Assembly (NCBI RefSeq): GCF_014639155.1
Contig: NZ_BMFT01000001.1
Coordinates: forward strand, 2,852,001-2,916,000
Source: Paenibacillus segetis
GTDB taxonomy: Bacteria > Bacillota > Bacilli > Paenibacillales > Paenibacillaceae
Length of the DNA stretch: 64,000 bases
Reading direction: 5' to 3'
Under the pieces are notes generated by a model. The model saw nothing but the letters and a program-made list of their open reading frames with translations, made no database searches and was not told the origin of the DNA. Below, piece after piece: positions 21,201 through 28,850 of the stretch; position 1 is the stretch's first letter, and each line of letters opens with the position of its first letter. The position numbers and the translations under genes were made by a program.

Positions 21201-21370
21201 TGACCAATATGTGGGGCACCATTCGCAGTTGGAGGCCCTTCGTAAAATACATAGTTAGGGCGTCCTTCCCGATTTTCAATGCTTCGTTTGAACGTATTCT
21301 CCGTATTCCATTTTTCAAGTATGCGCTTGTCGCGAAGCCGCGCCGATTCTTTTACATCGACTTTTTTCAT
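18275..21370 (-). CDS. ileS: Isoleucyl-tRNA synthetase, long IleS2 type
   Basis: About 1031 residues. The class I signatures are PPTANGAPHIGH (HIGH) and GQKMSKSKGN (KMSKS). An editing CP1 domain lies between them (TTTPWTLPGH). The wording of the HIGH block and the length fit the eukaryote-like IleS2 group rather than the roughly 920-residue IleS1 found at this locus in B. subtilis. I see no C-terminal Cys-rich zinc tail. IleS2 enzymes are known to be poorly inhibited by pseudomonic acid. I take ATG 21370 as start. A TTG at 21379 is possible, closer to GGAAGG. A T-box leader controls the gene. Confidence 0.94.
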   Translation of the reverse strand: MKKVDVKESARLRDKRILEKWNTENTFKRSIENREGRPNYVFYEGPPTANGAPHIGHVLGRVIKDFIGRYQTMNGYRVVRKAGWDTHGLPVELGVEKQLGISGKHEIETYGVEKFIEKCKASVFEYEKQWRELTEAIGYWTDLNDPYITMKNSYVETVWHLLSTIHSKGLLYRGHRVSPYCPSCETTLSSHEVAQGYEDVKDLSATAKFKLKDSGEFVLAWTTTPWTLPGHSALAVNPALTYVRVKQEDGIYIVAENLVESVMKGEYEVLSPIKGSDLVGKTYDAPFNYIKPENGLVIVAADFVTDASGTGIVHIAPAHGEDDYKTCRENNIEFKNVVNLQGRYEDIVSDLAGKFVKDCDVDIVKMLADRGLLYSKEKYEHSYPFCWRCKTPLLYYATESWFIKTTAVKDQLIANNNEVDWYPGHIREGRFGKFLEDLVDWNISRNRYWGTPLNVWVCDKTGKEYAPSSIADLRARAIGDVPEDIELHKPYVDAIKLKSPFCEDGVMTRTPEVIDVWFDSGSMPFAQHHYPFENEATFEDQYPADMICEGIDQTRGWFYSLLAVSTLYNGKAPYKAVISTGHILDENGQKMSKSKGNVISPWEIIDEFGTDAFRWALLADSAPWNSKRFSKGIVAEAKSKVIDTLVNTHAFLTLYASIDGYNPEEHPYKPSDNKLDRWILSRLNSLIQVVSKGLEVNDFLNPAKAIEVFVDELSNWYIRRSRDRFWGSGLGEDKLSAYGTLTSVLLTLSKLMAPYTPLLSEEIFTNLGGGESVHFADYPKVDESLIDLELERDMESARQIVELARNVRNEVGIKTRQPLSSLIVSMDRDFNVAEYEDIIKEEINVKTIEIETSDSGFVDFTLKLNLKVAGKKYGKNVGFLQNYMKGLAAEETAQVVANGQFNVTSPEGEELVVTTEELLIEKQAKPGFASASGYGITVALNSDITPELEQEGWVREVVRAVQDTRKKLDLPIEKRVRLSLDVDDELKAAITAFEDVLRDNVLITDLDFGKGEGAGTTVELGAKKIDIYIEA

Positions 21371-21420
21371 TTCATTCAACTTCCTTCCGTTTTTGAAAAT
21401 TTCAGCAACTACAAAACAAC

Positions 21421-21717
21421 AAAAAAAGCCTCATCCCTAAAGGGACGAGACTTCTGCTCGCGTTACCACCCTTGTTTCATATCCTCAAGTCATCTCTAAA
21501 CTAATTAGAGCATAACAGAGCATATGACACTCTGATCCCATACGCTTCATATGGGGCCGGTATAACGGCCGACAGCCGACAAAGCTTACGCTTTCCTACG
21601 GAAATTCAGCTTTATTTCTCCGGGAGGATATTCCGTCTGCGTCTTTGACATTGGCTTTTCAGCATAACGCCAACTCTCTGAGGAACAAAAATCGCAACGT
21701 ACTGGTTCCCATCATCA
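21421..21717 (-). promoter_or_regulatory. T-box riboswitch leader of ileS (tRNA-Ile sensing)
   Basis: The T-box sequence AGGGTGGTAACGCG is at 21459-21472. The terminator stem GTCTCGTCCC/GGGATGAGGC (21428-21451) is followed by seven T residues. Upstream are stem I elements, with CAGAGAG and GGCG...AGCC around 21650-21680. GGAATATCCTCC near 21625-21640 contains ATC, an Ile codon, at the expected specifier-loop position. Uncharged tRNA-Ile should stabilise the antiterminator. Confidence 0.92.
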
Positions 21718-21755
21718 AATAGATATTTGTATGTTCTTATATTAATCTGCTATTA

Positions 21756-21785
21756 GTTATAACTTATTACTACGTAACATGTCAA
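21756..21785 (-). promoter_or_regulatory. SigA-type promoter of ileS
   Basis: TTGACA at 21780-21785 and TATAAC at 21756-21761 are separated by 18 bases (or TTATAA with 17). It lies directly upstream of the T-box leader and just after the divIVA stop. Confidence 0.75.
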
Positions 21786-21798
21786 CCATGACAAAAGC

Positions 21799-22305
21799 TT
21801 AGTAAATTTCCTTAGCTTCACGATTGTTCTCCTGCAAACGATCACGATCTTCAAGGGATTCCCATCCATCGTGACTAAGCAAATCTAACTGTGCTTCGAT
21901 CAAAGTCCGGAAGCGTGCCCGATATATCGAAGCCTGCTTCTTTAGTTCTTCTACTTCCATTGCAACTTTACGCGACTTCGATAGAGATTCATTAACGATC
22001 CGGTCAGCATTCTTCTCTGCTTCCTTCACAATCAACTGTGCTTCCTTCTTCGCATTGTTGCGGACTTCATCCGCAGCTTCTTGTGCTACGATAATCGTCT
22101 TACTTAGTGTTTCCTCAATGTTAGAGAAATGATCCAATTTTTCTTGCATCGTCAATAACTGATTCTGAAACTCTTTATTTTCTCGGATTACGATCTCATA
22201 ATCTTTGATCACCTGGTCGAGAAATTCGTTGACTTCATCTTCGTCGTAACCGCGAATACGTCGGGAGAACTCCTTATTATGTATATCCAGCGGGGTTAAT
22301 GGCAT
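21799..22305 (-). CDS. divIVA: DivIVA cell-division/polarity protein
   Basis: The protein has 168 residues from the ATG at 22305, with AGGAGGT 8 bases upstream. The N-terminal membrane-curvature-binding motif MPLTPLDIHNKEFSRRIRGY is diagnostic. The rest is coiled coil (about residues 30-150). DivIVA marks negatively curved membrane at septa and poles. A 108-bp gap separates it from ylmH. That gap contains a GGAAT/ATTCC hairpin and a single Spo0A-box core TGTCGAA at 22381-22387. Confidence 0.95.
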   Translation of the reverse strand: MPLTPLDIHNKEFSRRIRGYDEDEVNEFLDQVIKDYEIVIRENKEFQNQLLTMQEKLDHFSNIEETLSKTIIVAQEAADEVRNNAKKEAQLIVKEAEKNADRIVNESLSKSRKVAMEVEELKKQASIYRARFRTLIEAQLDLLSHDGWESLEDRDRLQENNREAKEIY

Positions 22306-22413
22306 GGTCAGCACCTCCTATAGATTTTGAAACTCTCCACAGGGGAAGAGTATGTCTTCGGTGTATATTTTGTAGATTAATTCGACAGGAATCTGTGAAT
22401 TCCTGCATAGCGT

Positions 22414-23196
22414 TCATACAAATTTACCGATTTTGACACGATGTCTTCCTTTTTTGGTTACTCCATCTATCTCAATGACTTTAAAACGGCCAAAACCCTG
22501 CAATGCTACAACATCCCCCGTCTTCAGGGATTTCGATGGGTCCTCTTCCGTTTTCCAGTTCACTCTACAACGTCCTGCCTTAATTGGAATTAGAACTTTG
22601 CTTCGGCTTAAACGAAATACATCGCTCACAATCCCATCCAAACGTAAAGAAGCCACCGTCAAATCCAGCGGCTGGAGCGTAGACTCTGTCGTTCTTAATG
22701 CCTCAAGCTCTAAAATATCGGTCATTACCCCGATTCGGTGCACTTGATGCAGATTCAAATCTAAAAACGAAGAGATCTCATCCGTCACAATTACGTGGCA
22801 TCCGTCCTCCCGGACATGAATATCACCAATTTTGTCCCGTTTGAGCCCCAAACCGAGAATAGCACCCAAGTAATCACCATGCTGGAGTGAAATGAATTTC
22901 TGATCTCCTGAAGTTATACTAAGTACTTTCATGCCCATAGACTCACTGGAAATATCCCGATAATCCGGTGCAATAAGAGCCCGTCGTCTTTCGGCTCCTT
23001 CATACCCTCCATCCAAACGAAAAATAACGTCTGCATGACGGTTTGCCAGTGTCTCCAAAATAAAACACTGCCGGGGATCAAGGAAATCACTCCGTTTGAC
23101 CTCATGATATTCCCCGGCATTTCTTATCCACTCCCAAGCCCGATCAGCAAACGGACGCTCTTCAGGCCTGAAATGTTCATAGATGTCTAAACTCAT
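22414..23196 (-). CDS. ylmH: S4-domain RNA-binding protein YlmH
   Basis: 260 residues. The N-terminal two-thirds is the YlmH domain. A C-terminal S4 domain (about residues 180-245, RLDGIVSDVFRLSRSK...GDVVALQGFGR) binds RNA. YlmH homologues are reported to bind ribosomes or peptidyl-tRNA in quality control. Division-site roles have also been proposed from the neighbourhood. The start overlaps the end of ylmG by four bases (ATGA). Confidence 0.9.
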   Translation of the reverse strand: MSLDIYEHFRPEERPFADRAWEWIRNAGEYHEVKRSDFLDPRQCFILETLANRHADVIFRLDGGYEGAERRRALIAPDYRDISSESMGMKVLSITSGDQKFISLQHGDYLGAILGLGLKRDKIGDIHVREDGCHVIVTDEISSFLDLNLHQVHRIGVMTDILELEALRTTESTLQPLDLTVASLRLDGIVSDVFRLSRSKVLIPIKAGRCRVNWKTEEDPSKSLKTGDVVALQGFGRFKVIEIDGVTKKGRHRVKIGKFV

Positions 23197-23465
23197 ACAA
23201 TATACGAAATTAAGGTCAACAAACCAACCCGAGCCAAATTAAGCACAAACAGCGCTACGATAGGGGAAATATCAATCATTCCCATGATTGGCGGGATAAA
23301 ACGCCGGAACGGAGATAAATACGGTTCCACCAGTTTGCCAAGTAATTCACCTATAAAGCTGCCTCGAGCATTAGGAAGCCAAGACATCAATATATAGGCA
23401 AAAATCATGTAAAAATAAATGTTATACAGTAGATTAACTACGCTCACAAAAGTATAACTGCCCAA
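23193..23465 (-). CDS. ylmG: YggT/YlmG-family membrane protein
   Basis: 90 residues, two transmembrane helices separated by the family loop SWLPNARGSFIGELLGKLVEPYL. The start is TTG at 23465, 8 bases after GAGGTG that overlaps the sepF stop. YggT proteins are linked with division and osmotic tolerance, but the molecular role is not established. Confidence 0.88.
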   Translation of the reverse strand: MGSYTFVSVVNLLYNIYFYMIFAYILMSWLPNARGSFIGELLGKLVEPYLSPFRRFIPPIMGMIDISPIVALFVLNLARVGLLTLISYIV

Positions 23466-23472
23466 GCTGTCT

Positions 23473-23922
23473 TCACCTCATCCTGTTGTAATCTGGATCC
23501 TCAGTTAATATTTCTGTGATGGAACCCTGAATTTCCACAGTATCTGGAGTGCACAGAAAAATATTCCCACCAATTTTCGAAATGCTACCACTAAGCGCAT
23601 ATATTGTACCACTTAAAAAGTCGATTATACGCATAGCTTGATCATTTCTCACCCGCTGCAAATTAACGACAACGGTACGATGTGAACGGAGATGGTCTGC
23701 AATTTCCTGCGCTTCATCATATGAACGCGGCTCATTCAGGATCACTTTAACATTCTTCTGAGAATGTATACTAACTACATTATTTCCTCTTGTGTTCTTA
23801 CGTGCTTCAAAGCTTGGGGTTTCAAAATCCAGTTCTTCCTGTCCAGGAAATTTCTCCCGTTCCACAATTTCCTCTTCTTCCTGCAGGCCCAGGAAATTCA
23901 TAAACTTATTCATAACTCCCAT
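23473..23922 (-). CDS. sepF: Cell division protein SepF
   Basis: 149 residues from ATG 23922, which overlaps the TAA of yggS (TAATG). An N-terminal amphipathic helix (MNKFMNFLGL) binds membrane. The C-terminal domain (about residues 60-140, ILNEPRSYDEAQEIADHLR, FLSGTIYALSG) forms the FtsZ-bundling rings. SepF tethers FtsZ to the membrane together with FtsA. Confidence 0.95.
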   Translation of the reverse strand: MGVMNKFMNFLGLQEEEEIVEREKFPGQEELDFETPSFEARKNTRGNNVVSIHSQKNVKVILNEPRSYDEAQEIADHLRSHRTVVVNLQRVRNDQAMRIIDFLSGTIYALSGSISKIGGNIFLCTPDTVEIQGSITEILTEDPDYNRMR

Positions 23923-24614
23923 TACGTCTCTTCCCCTTTCCCCACTAGAAGAGTTCCAAGGCGCACCCATGTCGCCCCCTCTTCAATCGCTATTTCAAAA
24001 TCGTCAGACATTCCCATCGATAATTCCTTCAATGGTTCCTTACTCAATCCTTGAGCATTTAAGTCATCTCGCAGCTCACGTAAAGCCCGGAAGACGGGTC
24101 TTGTTTGCTCAGGATCATCTACAATTGGAGCCATAGTCATAAGTCCAATAATCTTCACATGGGGTAATCCTGCTGTCTCTTTCAAAAAAGCTGCTGCTTC
24201 ATGAGGTTGTATACCTTGCTTGGAAGATTCACCAGATATATTGACTTGGAGAAATGCCAATACCTGAGTTCCCTTTGCTGCTGCTCTCTTCTCCAGCTCT
24301 CTCGCTAGAGAGAGTCGGTCAAGCGAATGAATATATTGAAATCTTCCAATAACGTCTTTGACTTTGTTACTTTGCAAATGTCCGATAAAGTGCCATGTTC
24401 CCCTGCCCCCAAGCGCTTCCCATTTAGGTAACGCATTCTGTGGCCTATTCTCACCAATGTGAGAGATCCCCTCATCCAATACGGAACGAGTTGTATCCAA
24501 AGATACATACTTGGTTACAGCAACGATATGGACCTCTTCAATGCTGCGTCCGCTCCGTTCACATGCTTCTTTGACGCGCTGCTCAATGTGCGCTATCCGT
24601 TCTTTAAGCGACAA
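23922..24614 (-). CDS. yggS: PLP-binding homeostasis protein YggS/PLPBP
   Basis: 230 residues, fold-type III PLP barrel with the Lys in VAVTKYVS (about residue 35), HFIGHLQSNK and SMGMSDDFEIAI near the end. It has no known catalytic activity and is involved in B6 and amino-acid homeostasis. The start is TTG 24614, behind GAGAGGTGA. It corresponds to B. subtilis ylmE. Confidence 0.93.
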   Translation of the reverse strand: MSLKERIAHIEQRVKEACERSGRSIEEVHIVAVTKYVSLDTTRSVLDEGISHIGENRPQNALPKWEALGGRGTWHFIGHLQSNKVKDVIGRFQYIHSLDRLSLARELEKRAAAKGTQVLAFLQVNISGESSKQGIQPHEAAAFLKETAGLPHVKIIGLMTMAPIVDDPEQTRPVFRALRELRDDLNAQGLSKEPLKELSMGMSDDFEIAIEEGATWVRLGTLLVGKGEET

Positions 24615-24620
24615 AGAAGG

Positions 24621-25475
24621 TCACCTCTCTTTCATTCCAATAAAGCTTGCCATTCTCCCAGTTATGCCATTCTGCTCACGATATGAGAAAAATTTATCAG
24701 GGTGACAGCTTGTACACCATGTTGTACATTCGATATGAGTCGGCAATATTCCTGCTTCTATCATAATAATTCGATTTAATTCTTTCAAGTTCAGCATTGT
24801 TCTCCCGTCATTTAGAGAAGGTTCATACAAATTACGATCGATCTGGGCGTCTTCAGTTATCGTTATTGCATCCCGTACTTTCGACATAACAACCTCATCT
24901 ACTTCATAGCAGCACTTGCCAATTGAAGGACCTATTGCAGTCAAAATATCACTTCTGCGGCTATCATATTCCGATTCCATCGTCGCAATTACTGCCTCCG
25001 CTATTCGTCCTACCGTTCCTTTCCATCCGGCATGTGCCAAGCCAACGACGCGATTAACCGGATCCAAGAAATAGAGTGGAACACAATCAGCATAAAAAGA
25101 AGTCAATAGAACGCCCTGAACATTTGTCACCAGTCCGTCCGTATTCTGAAACGCACTATTCCGATCTGCATAGCCTTTGCCGCGATCATTTTCTCTTACA
25201 ACCGCAACCCTTGTACCATGAACTTGCTCTCCACATGTCCAAGATTCCGGATTGAAACCAAGTTCCTCCGATAGCTGACGTCTATTCTCAATAACTATGG
25301 CCGGATCATCTCCGACATGATAGGCCAAGTTCAAACTGTCATAAGGGAATTGTCCAATTCCTCCCTGCCTACCCGTAAAGCCTGCGCTTAATCCGGGTAA
25401 GTGTGTGTTCCAAGATTCGAGATCGAACCGCTCAGGGTGATCTTGTGTAGGTTTCCAAACAAACGGTTCCATCAT
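24621..25475 (-). CDS. pgeF: Peptidoglycan editing factor / purine nucleoside phosphorylase-type multicopper-like protein
   Basis: 284 residues from ATG 25475, with AAAGGAG 6 bases upstream. The zinc site of the YfiH/DUF152 family is visible: GEQVHGTRV, SFYADCVPLY, GLAHAGWKGT and AIGPSIGKCCYEV. Members are reported to hydrolyse mis-incorporated muropeptide precursors or to act on purine nucleosides. Which applies here is unknown. It corresponds to B. subtilis ylmD. An upstream 494-bp gap with repeats separates it from ylmC. Confidence 0.92.
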   Translation of the reverse strand: MMEPFVWKPTQDHPERFDLESWNTHLPGLSAGFTGRQGGIGQFPYDSLNLAYHVGDDPAIVIENRRQLSEELGFNPESWTCGEQVHGTRVAVVRENDRGKGYADRNSAFQNTDGLVTNVQGVLLTSFYADCVPLYFLDPVNRVVGLAHAGWKGTVGRIAEAVIATMESEYDSRRSDILTAIGPSIGKCCYEVDEVVMSKVRDAITITEDAQIDRNLYEPSLNDGRTMLNLKELNRIIMIEAGILPTHIECTTWCTSCHPDKFFSYREQNGITGRMASFIGMKER

Positions 25476-25969
25476 GCATTTCTCCTTTTTGTGGTCTGGT
25501 CTCATCCCTCCCAAACCCTCCCTTACCATAAGGGAGGGCCCCAAGGGTTGCACCCTCTGGACTCCCGCTTCACGGAACATGAGAGGATGAGAGGCGCTCC
25601 TACTCGCTGTCCCCTACGGGGATGCGCTGTACATTGGGTGGGTGGAACGCTTTTCCCCCTTCGGGTACGTCTTACTTTTGGTGCTCCTGGGTTACCATGA
25701 AAACATTCTGCAGAAATCTACTACTATTGATGCACCTGGGTGAATACGTGCTGAAAGTCGCTTTTCTCCCCTACGGGGCACGCTTTACTTATGGTGCTCC
25801 TGCCATTTAAGCGTATGGAGATCCTGTTTAGAGTTATACTGCCACTTCGTGCTTTGAGACGCTGTCCCCTACGGGGATGCGCTTAGTTTTGTGTTAAAAA
25901 ATTCTTGAGACACTACGCGTTTGAGACTTGTCACCTCTTTCCAGTTTAACACAAGATGAACGACAAGTC
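25476..25969. repeat. Non-coding gap with a cluster of degenerate hairpin repeats
   Basis: The gap holds at least four related GC-rich hairpins: 25605-25628, 25648-25689, 25759-25802 and 25860-25893. They share a CGCT...CCCCTACGGGG...ACGC/TGCGC core. Two of them continue into TTACTTNTGGTGCTCCTG, and the last into GCTTAGTTTTGTG. Two are preceded by CGTGCTNNNAGNCGCT. A separate perfect hairpin, CCCTCCCTTA/TAAGGGAGGG, is at about 25518-25540. No credible ORF is present. The region lies between pgeF and ylmC, which are usually adjacent. Confidence 0.75.
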
Positions 25970-26293
25970 TTAGTTCCGGCGTTCTGAACGCTCTGCACGA
26001 CCGTCTCGGTCGATATAGACGGTATTCTCATACTGCTGTTGGCCGATTCGGGGTTCTCTGATCTCATCCATTTTGACCAGGACCACATCCGAACCAATCT
26101 TAACAATATTCTTCCATGGGATGATAAGGTCACTACCTCCCCCAAATATCCCCATGAACTTCGTATTTACAGGAACAACAATGGCCTCTATCAAACCCTG
26201 CCGTAGGTCCAGCTCTAAATCACTGATTTGTCCAAGGCGCTTACCATCCACTACATTGATGACATCCTTCGTTTGGAAATCTGAAATTTTCAT
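25970..26293 (-). CDS. ylmC: YlmC/YmxH-family PRC-barrel protein
   Basis: 107 residues. PRC-barrel-like beta-strands (MKISDFQTKDVINVVDGKRLGQISDLELD; IIPWKNIVKIGSDVVLV) match the YlmC/YmxH family of spore formers. No molecular function is established. It lies between the sigG locus and pgeF, as in other Bacilli. GTGGGTG precedes the ATG. The C-terminal 20 residues are charged and variable. Confidence 0.85.
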   Translation of the reverse strand: MKISDFQTKDVINVVDGKRLGQISDLELDLRQGLIEAIVVPVNTKFMGIFGGGSDLIIPWKNIVKIGSDVVLVKMDEIREPRIGQQQYENTVYIDRDGRAERSERRN

Positions 26294-26557
26294 TTTACAC
26301 CCACCACGTTATCCAAATTTCAGTCGCCCCCATCTTGCTTCGAATCATATCGCTTATATATATGTACCGTCACTGCAAATAAGATAGACCAATAAAAACC
26401 AGCTTAGAGAACTATTAGACTTCACATAATTATGCATACTGAATGTTTCATCAGCTCATTTCTTTAGGTAATCATTCAGCTTATTTTAAGCAAACTTTCA
26501 GAAATATCTGATATGTTTCATATAAATAATTCCAATACTGTATAGAGGAGAAAATAA

Positions 26558-27178
26558 ATGAAAAAGATCGTTCCTTTTATTATTTCAGGGGGCCTTGTTG
26601 CTTCAATGTTACTAGGAGGTTGCAGTTCGAATCCAGAAAGCCAGTCAAACACAACAGCCCAGATAAATAGCTCACCAAATCAGCAGTCTCAAGTTCAGAA
26701 TGGCCGTCCAAACATGTCCATGAATATTGGTAAAATTAAGAGCATTAATGACAATACGCTTACTATTTATACAGCGGACATGTCTAATCGTCCCACTCGT
26801 AATGATGGTGGTGAAGATATACAAAAGGGACAAGGTGACGTACCGAAAAAACCTGAAGGTGAGCAAGGGATAGCGAATGGAGTTCCCCCTGAAGAAGGAA
26901 TGCCTATAGGCGGTAGACAAGGCAGCGGAATGAAGCAAAGCTTCTCTGAAGAAACAACTGACATTACAATTGATGCCGATACCAAAATTGTTACGATCAC
27001 TTTCGATAATGGTACGCGGCAAGAGAGTCCGATCAGTCTAAGCGACTTGAAAACTGACGATGTTATCCAATATACGCTCAAGGCAGATACCCAGATAGCA
27101 GAGAGCATTACTTTAAATAATGGGAGACCTGAAGGAGTAGCACCAGAGGCTACTACTAACAACACTAATGGCAAGTAA
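26558..27178 (+). CDS. Small secreted lipoprotein of unknown function
   Basis: 206 residues. A signal peptide with lipobox LLGGC (Cys at about residue 22) marks it as a membrane-anchored lipoprotein. A Ser/Asn/Gln-rich linker follows. Next is a short beta segment (GKIKSINDNTLTIYTADM), an acidic Gly/Pro/Glu-rich insert (about residues 85-130), and a second beta segment (TDITIDADTKIVTI, LSDLKTDDVIQYT). The two beta segments recall DUF5666-like OB domains split by the insert. That comparison is tentative. The gene has a good GAGGAG site and interrupts the sigG-ylmC neighbourhood on the opposite strand. Confidence 0.75.
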   Translation: MKKIVPFIISGGLVASMLLGGCSSNPESQSNTTAQINSSPNQQSQVQNGRPNMSMNIGKIKSINDNTLTIYTADMSNRPTRNDGGEDIQKGQGDVPKKPEGEQGIANGVPPEEGMPIGGRQGSGMKQSFSEETTDITIDADTKIVTITFDNGTRQESPISLSDLKTDDVIQYTLKADTQIAESITLNNGRPEGVAPEATTNNTNGK

Positions 27179-27197
27179 TTAATTATTTCCTGATCTT

Positions 27198-27224
27198 ATA
27201 AAAAAAGGTCCCCGAAGGGACCCA
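27198..27224 (-). terminator. Terminator after sigG
   Basis: GGGTCCC TTCG GGGACC followed by seven T residues on the minus strand. It lies between the convergent ends of sigG and the 26558 gene and may also weakly terminate the latter. Confidence 0.85.
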
Positions 27225-27237
27225 TAAAAATTCATAT

Positions 27238-28020
27238 TCACGACTTTACATGTTTCTGCATTTGTACAATGGCGGATTTCTCAAGTCTGGAGACTTGGGC
27301 TTGGGAGATACCGATCTCATCGGCTACCTCCATCTGTGTTTTGCCTTCAAAAAAGCGCATTGACAAGATCATTTTTTCGCGGCGATTCAGTCGTTGCATT
27401 GCTTCACGCAGGGCGATTTCTTCAATCCATGATACGTCTTTGTTTCTCTCATCACCAATCTGATCCATGACATAAATCGGATCGCCACCATCATGATAGA
27501 TCGGTTCAAACAAGGAGACTGGATCCTGAATCGCATCTAAAGCAAAAACAACATCTTCCTTCGGCAGTCCCAGTGCTTCAGCTATTTCAAAAACTGTTGG
27601 TTCTCGTGAGTTTCGATTCGTCAGGCTATCTCGCATTTGCAGGGCTTTATAGGCGATGTCCCGTAAACTACGGGATACCCTGATTGGGTTATTATCACGC
27701 AGATAACGCCTGATTTCCCCAATGATCATCGGTACAGCATACGTTGAAAATTTGACATTCTGCGATAAATCAAAATTATCAATAGCTTTCATGAGTCCGA
27801 TGCAGCCGACTTGAAATAGGTCGTCCACATACTCCCCCCGATTATTGAAGCGCTGGATCACACTCAGTACAAGTCTGAGATTTCCATTCACCAACTTCTC
27901 TCTAGCTGATCTCACGTGGTCCTGTTGCAAGGAGTGGAACAATTCACGCATTTCCGTATTGTTTAGAACGGGCAATTTGGCGGTATCCACGCCACAAATC
28001 TCAACTTTATTTCGGGTCAT
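27238..28020 (-). CDS. sigG: RNA polymerase sporulation sigma factor SigG
   Basis: 260 residues. The N-terminus MTRNKVEICGVDTAKLPVLN, the region 2 segment RLVLSVIQRFNNRGEYVDDLFQVGCIGLMKAIDNFD and a region 4 helix-turn-helix (TQMEVADEIGISQAQVSRLE) match SigG. It directs late forespore transcription. It is downstream of sigE but separated by 89 bp that contain a SigF-like promoter, so forespore-specific expression is expected in addition to read-through. Confidence 0.96.
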   Translation of the reverse strand: MTRNKVEICGVDTAKLPVLNNTEMRELFHSLQQDHVRSAREKLVNGNLRLVLSVIQRFNNRGEYVDDLFQVGCIGLMKAIDNFDLSQNVKFSTYAVPMIIGEIRRYLRDNNPIRVSRSLRDIAYKALQMRDSLTNRNSREPTVFEIAEALGLPKEDVVFALDAIQDPVSLFEPIYHDGGDPIYVMDQIGDERNKDVSWIEEIALREAMQRLNRREKMILSMRFFEGKTQMEVADEIGISQAQVSRLEKSAIVQMQKHVKS

Positions 28021-28054
28021 CGTGTCTTACCTCCCAAGGAGAAACATTAATGAT

Positions 28055-28084
28055 CAGTATCTCCCGGGGTTGTTTTTTTATTCC
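28055..28084 (-). promoter_or_regulatory. Candidate SigF/SigG-type promoter of sigG
   Basis: GGAATA (28079-28084) and GATACTG (28055-28061) are 17 bases apart. GGAGATACTG matches nine of ten positions of the SigF -10 pattern GGNRANANTW as I recall it. The start would fall about 25-30 bases before the sigG ATG. Confidence 0.55.
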
Positions 28085-28109
28085 TGAAATCGTAACAATG
28101 CGATTCCAC

Positions 28110-28832
28110 TTAGACCATCTTATTAAATTCCTTACGGAGCCGTTTTATAATTCGCTTCTCAAGACGTGAAATGTAAGATTGGGAGATGCCGAGAAGATCA
28201 GCTACATCTTTTTGGGTCTTTTCATCTCCATCTACAAGCCCGAATCGCAGCTCCATAATCATCCGTTCTCGTTCGCTAAGCTTATCGAGCGCTTTATGCA
28301 GAAGTTTGCGATCAACTTGTTCTTCAATATTACGGTAGATCGTATCATTCTCCGTTCCGAGTACATCTGATAGGAGCAATTCATTACCGTCCCAATCAAT
28401 ATTTAGCGGCTCATCAAATGAGACCTCTGTACGAATCTTACTGTTGCGCCGCAAGTACATTAAGATTTCATTTTCAATACAACGAGAGGCATAGGTAGCA
28501 AGTTTGATCTTTTTCTCCGGGTCAAACGTGTTTACTGCTTTGATGAGTCCTATTGCTCCGATCGACACCAAATCCTCGATATTAATCCCTGTATTCTCAA
28601 ATTTTCTTGCAATATAAACAACAAGACGCAGGTTGCGTTCAATCAACATCGCCCGGATGGCAGAGTCTCCCGAAGGCAGTCGTAATAAAAGAAATTCCTC
28701 TTCTTCACGTGTCAATGGAGGAGGAAGTGCCTCACTTCCACCGATATAATATATTTCTTCGCTTTTTAATCCGAATAGAAATAACAACCGGTAGTACTGC
28801 AGCTGGAGCATCAGTTTCCACTTTACATACAT
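28110..28832 (-). CDS. sigE: RNA polymerase sporulation sigma factor SigE (pro-form)
   Basis: 240 residues. The hydrophobic/basic pro-sequence (about the first 27 residues) is followed by [17 protein letters not shown], the segment around the SpoIIGA cleavage site. Regions 2 ([20 protein letters not shown]) and 4 ([20 protein letters not shown]) are nearly identical to B. subtilis SigE. It is the mother-cell sigma factor, inactive until cleaved. It lies 18 bp downstream of spoIIGA, whose product cleaves it. Confidence 0.97.
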   Translation of the reverse strand: MYVKWKLMLQLQYYRLLFLFGLKSEEIYYIGGSEALPPPLTREEEEFLLLRLPSGDSAIRAMLIERNLRLVVYIARKFENTGINIEDLVSIGAIGLIKAVNTFDPEKKIKLATYASRCIENEILMYLRRNSKIRTEVSFDEPLNIDWDGNELLLSDVLGTENDTIYRNIEEQVDRKLLHKALDKLSERERMIMELRFGLVDGDEKTQKDVADLLGISQSYISRLEKRIIKRLRKEFNKMV

Positions 28833-28850
28833 CTTCTCTTTCCTCCCATT

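Noticed and set aside
22381..22387. Spo0A box before divIVA
   Set aside because: It is a single TGTCGAA core without a clear promoter or a second box, so it is likely chance.
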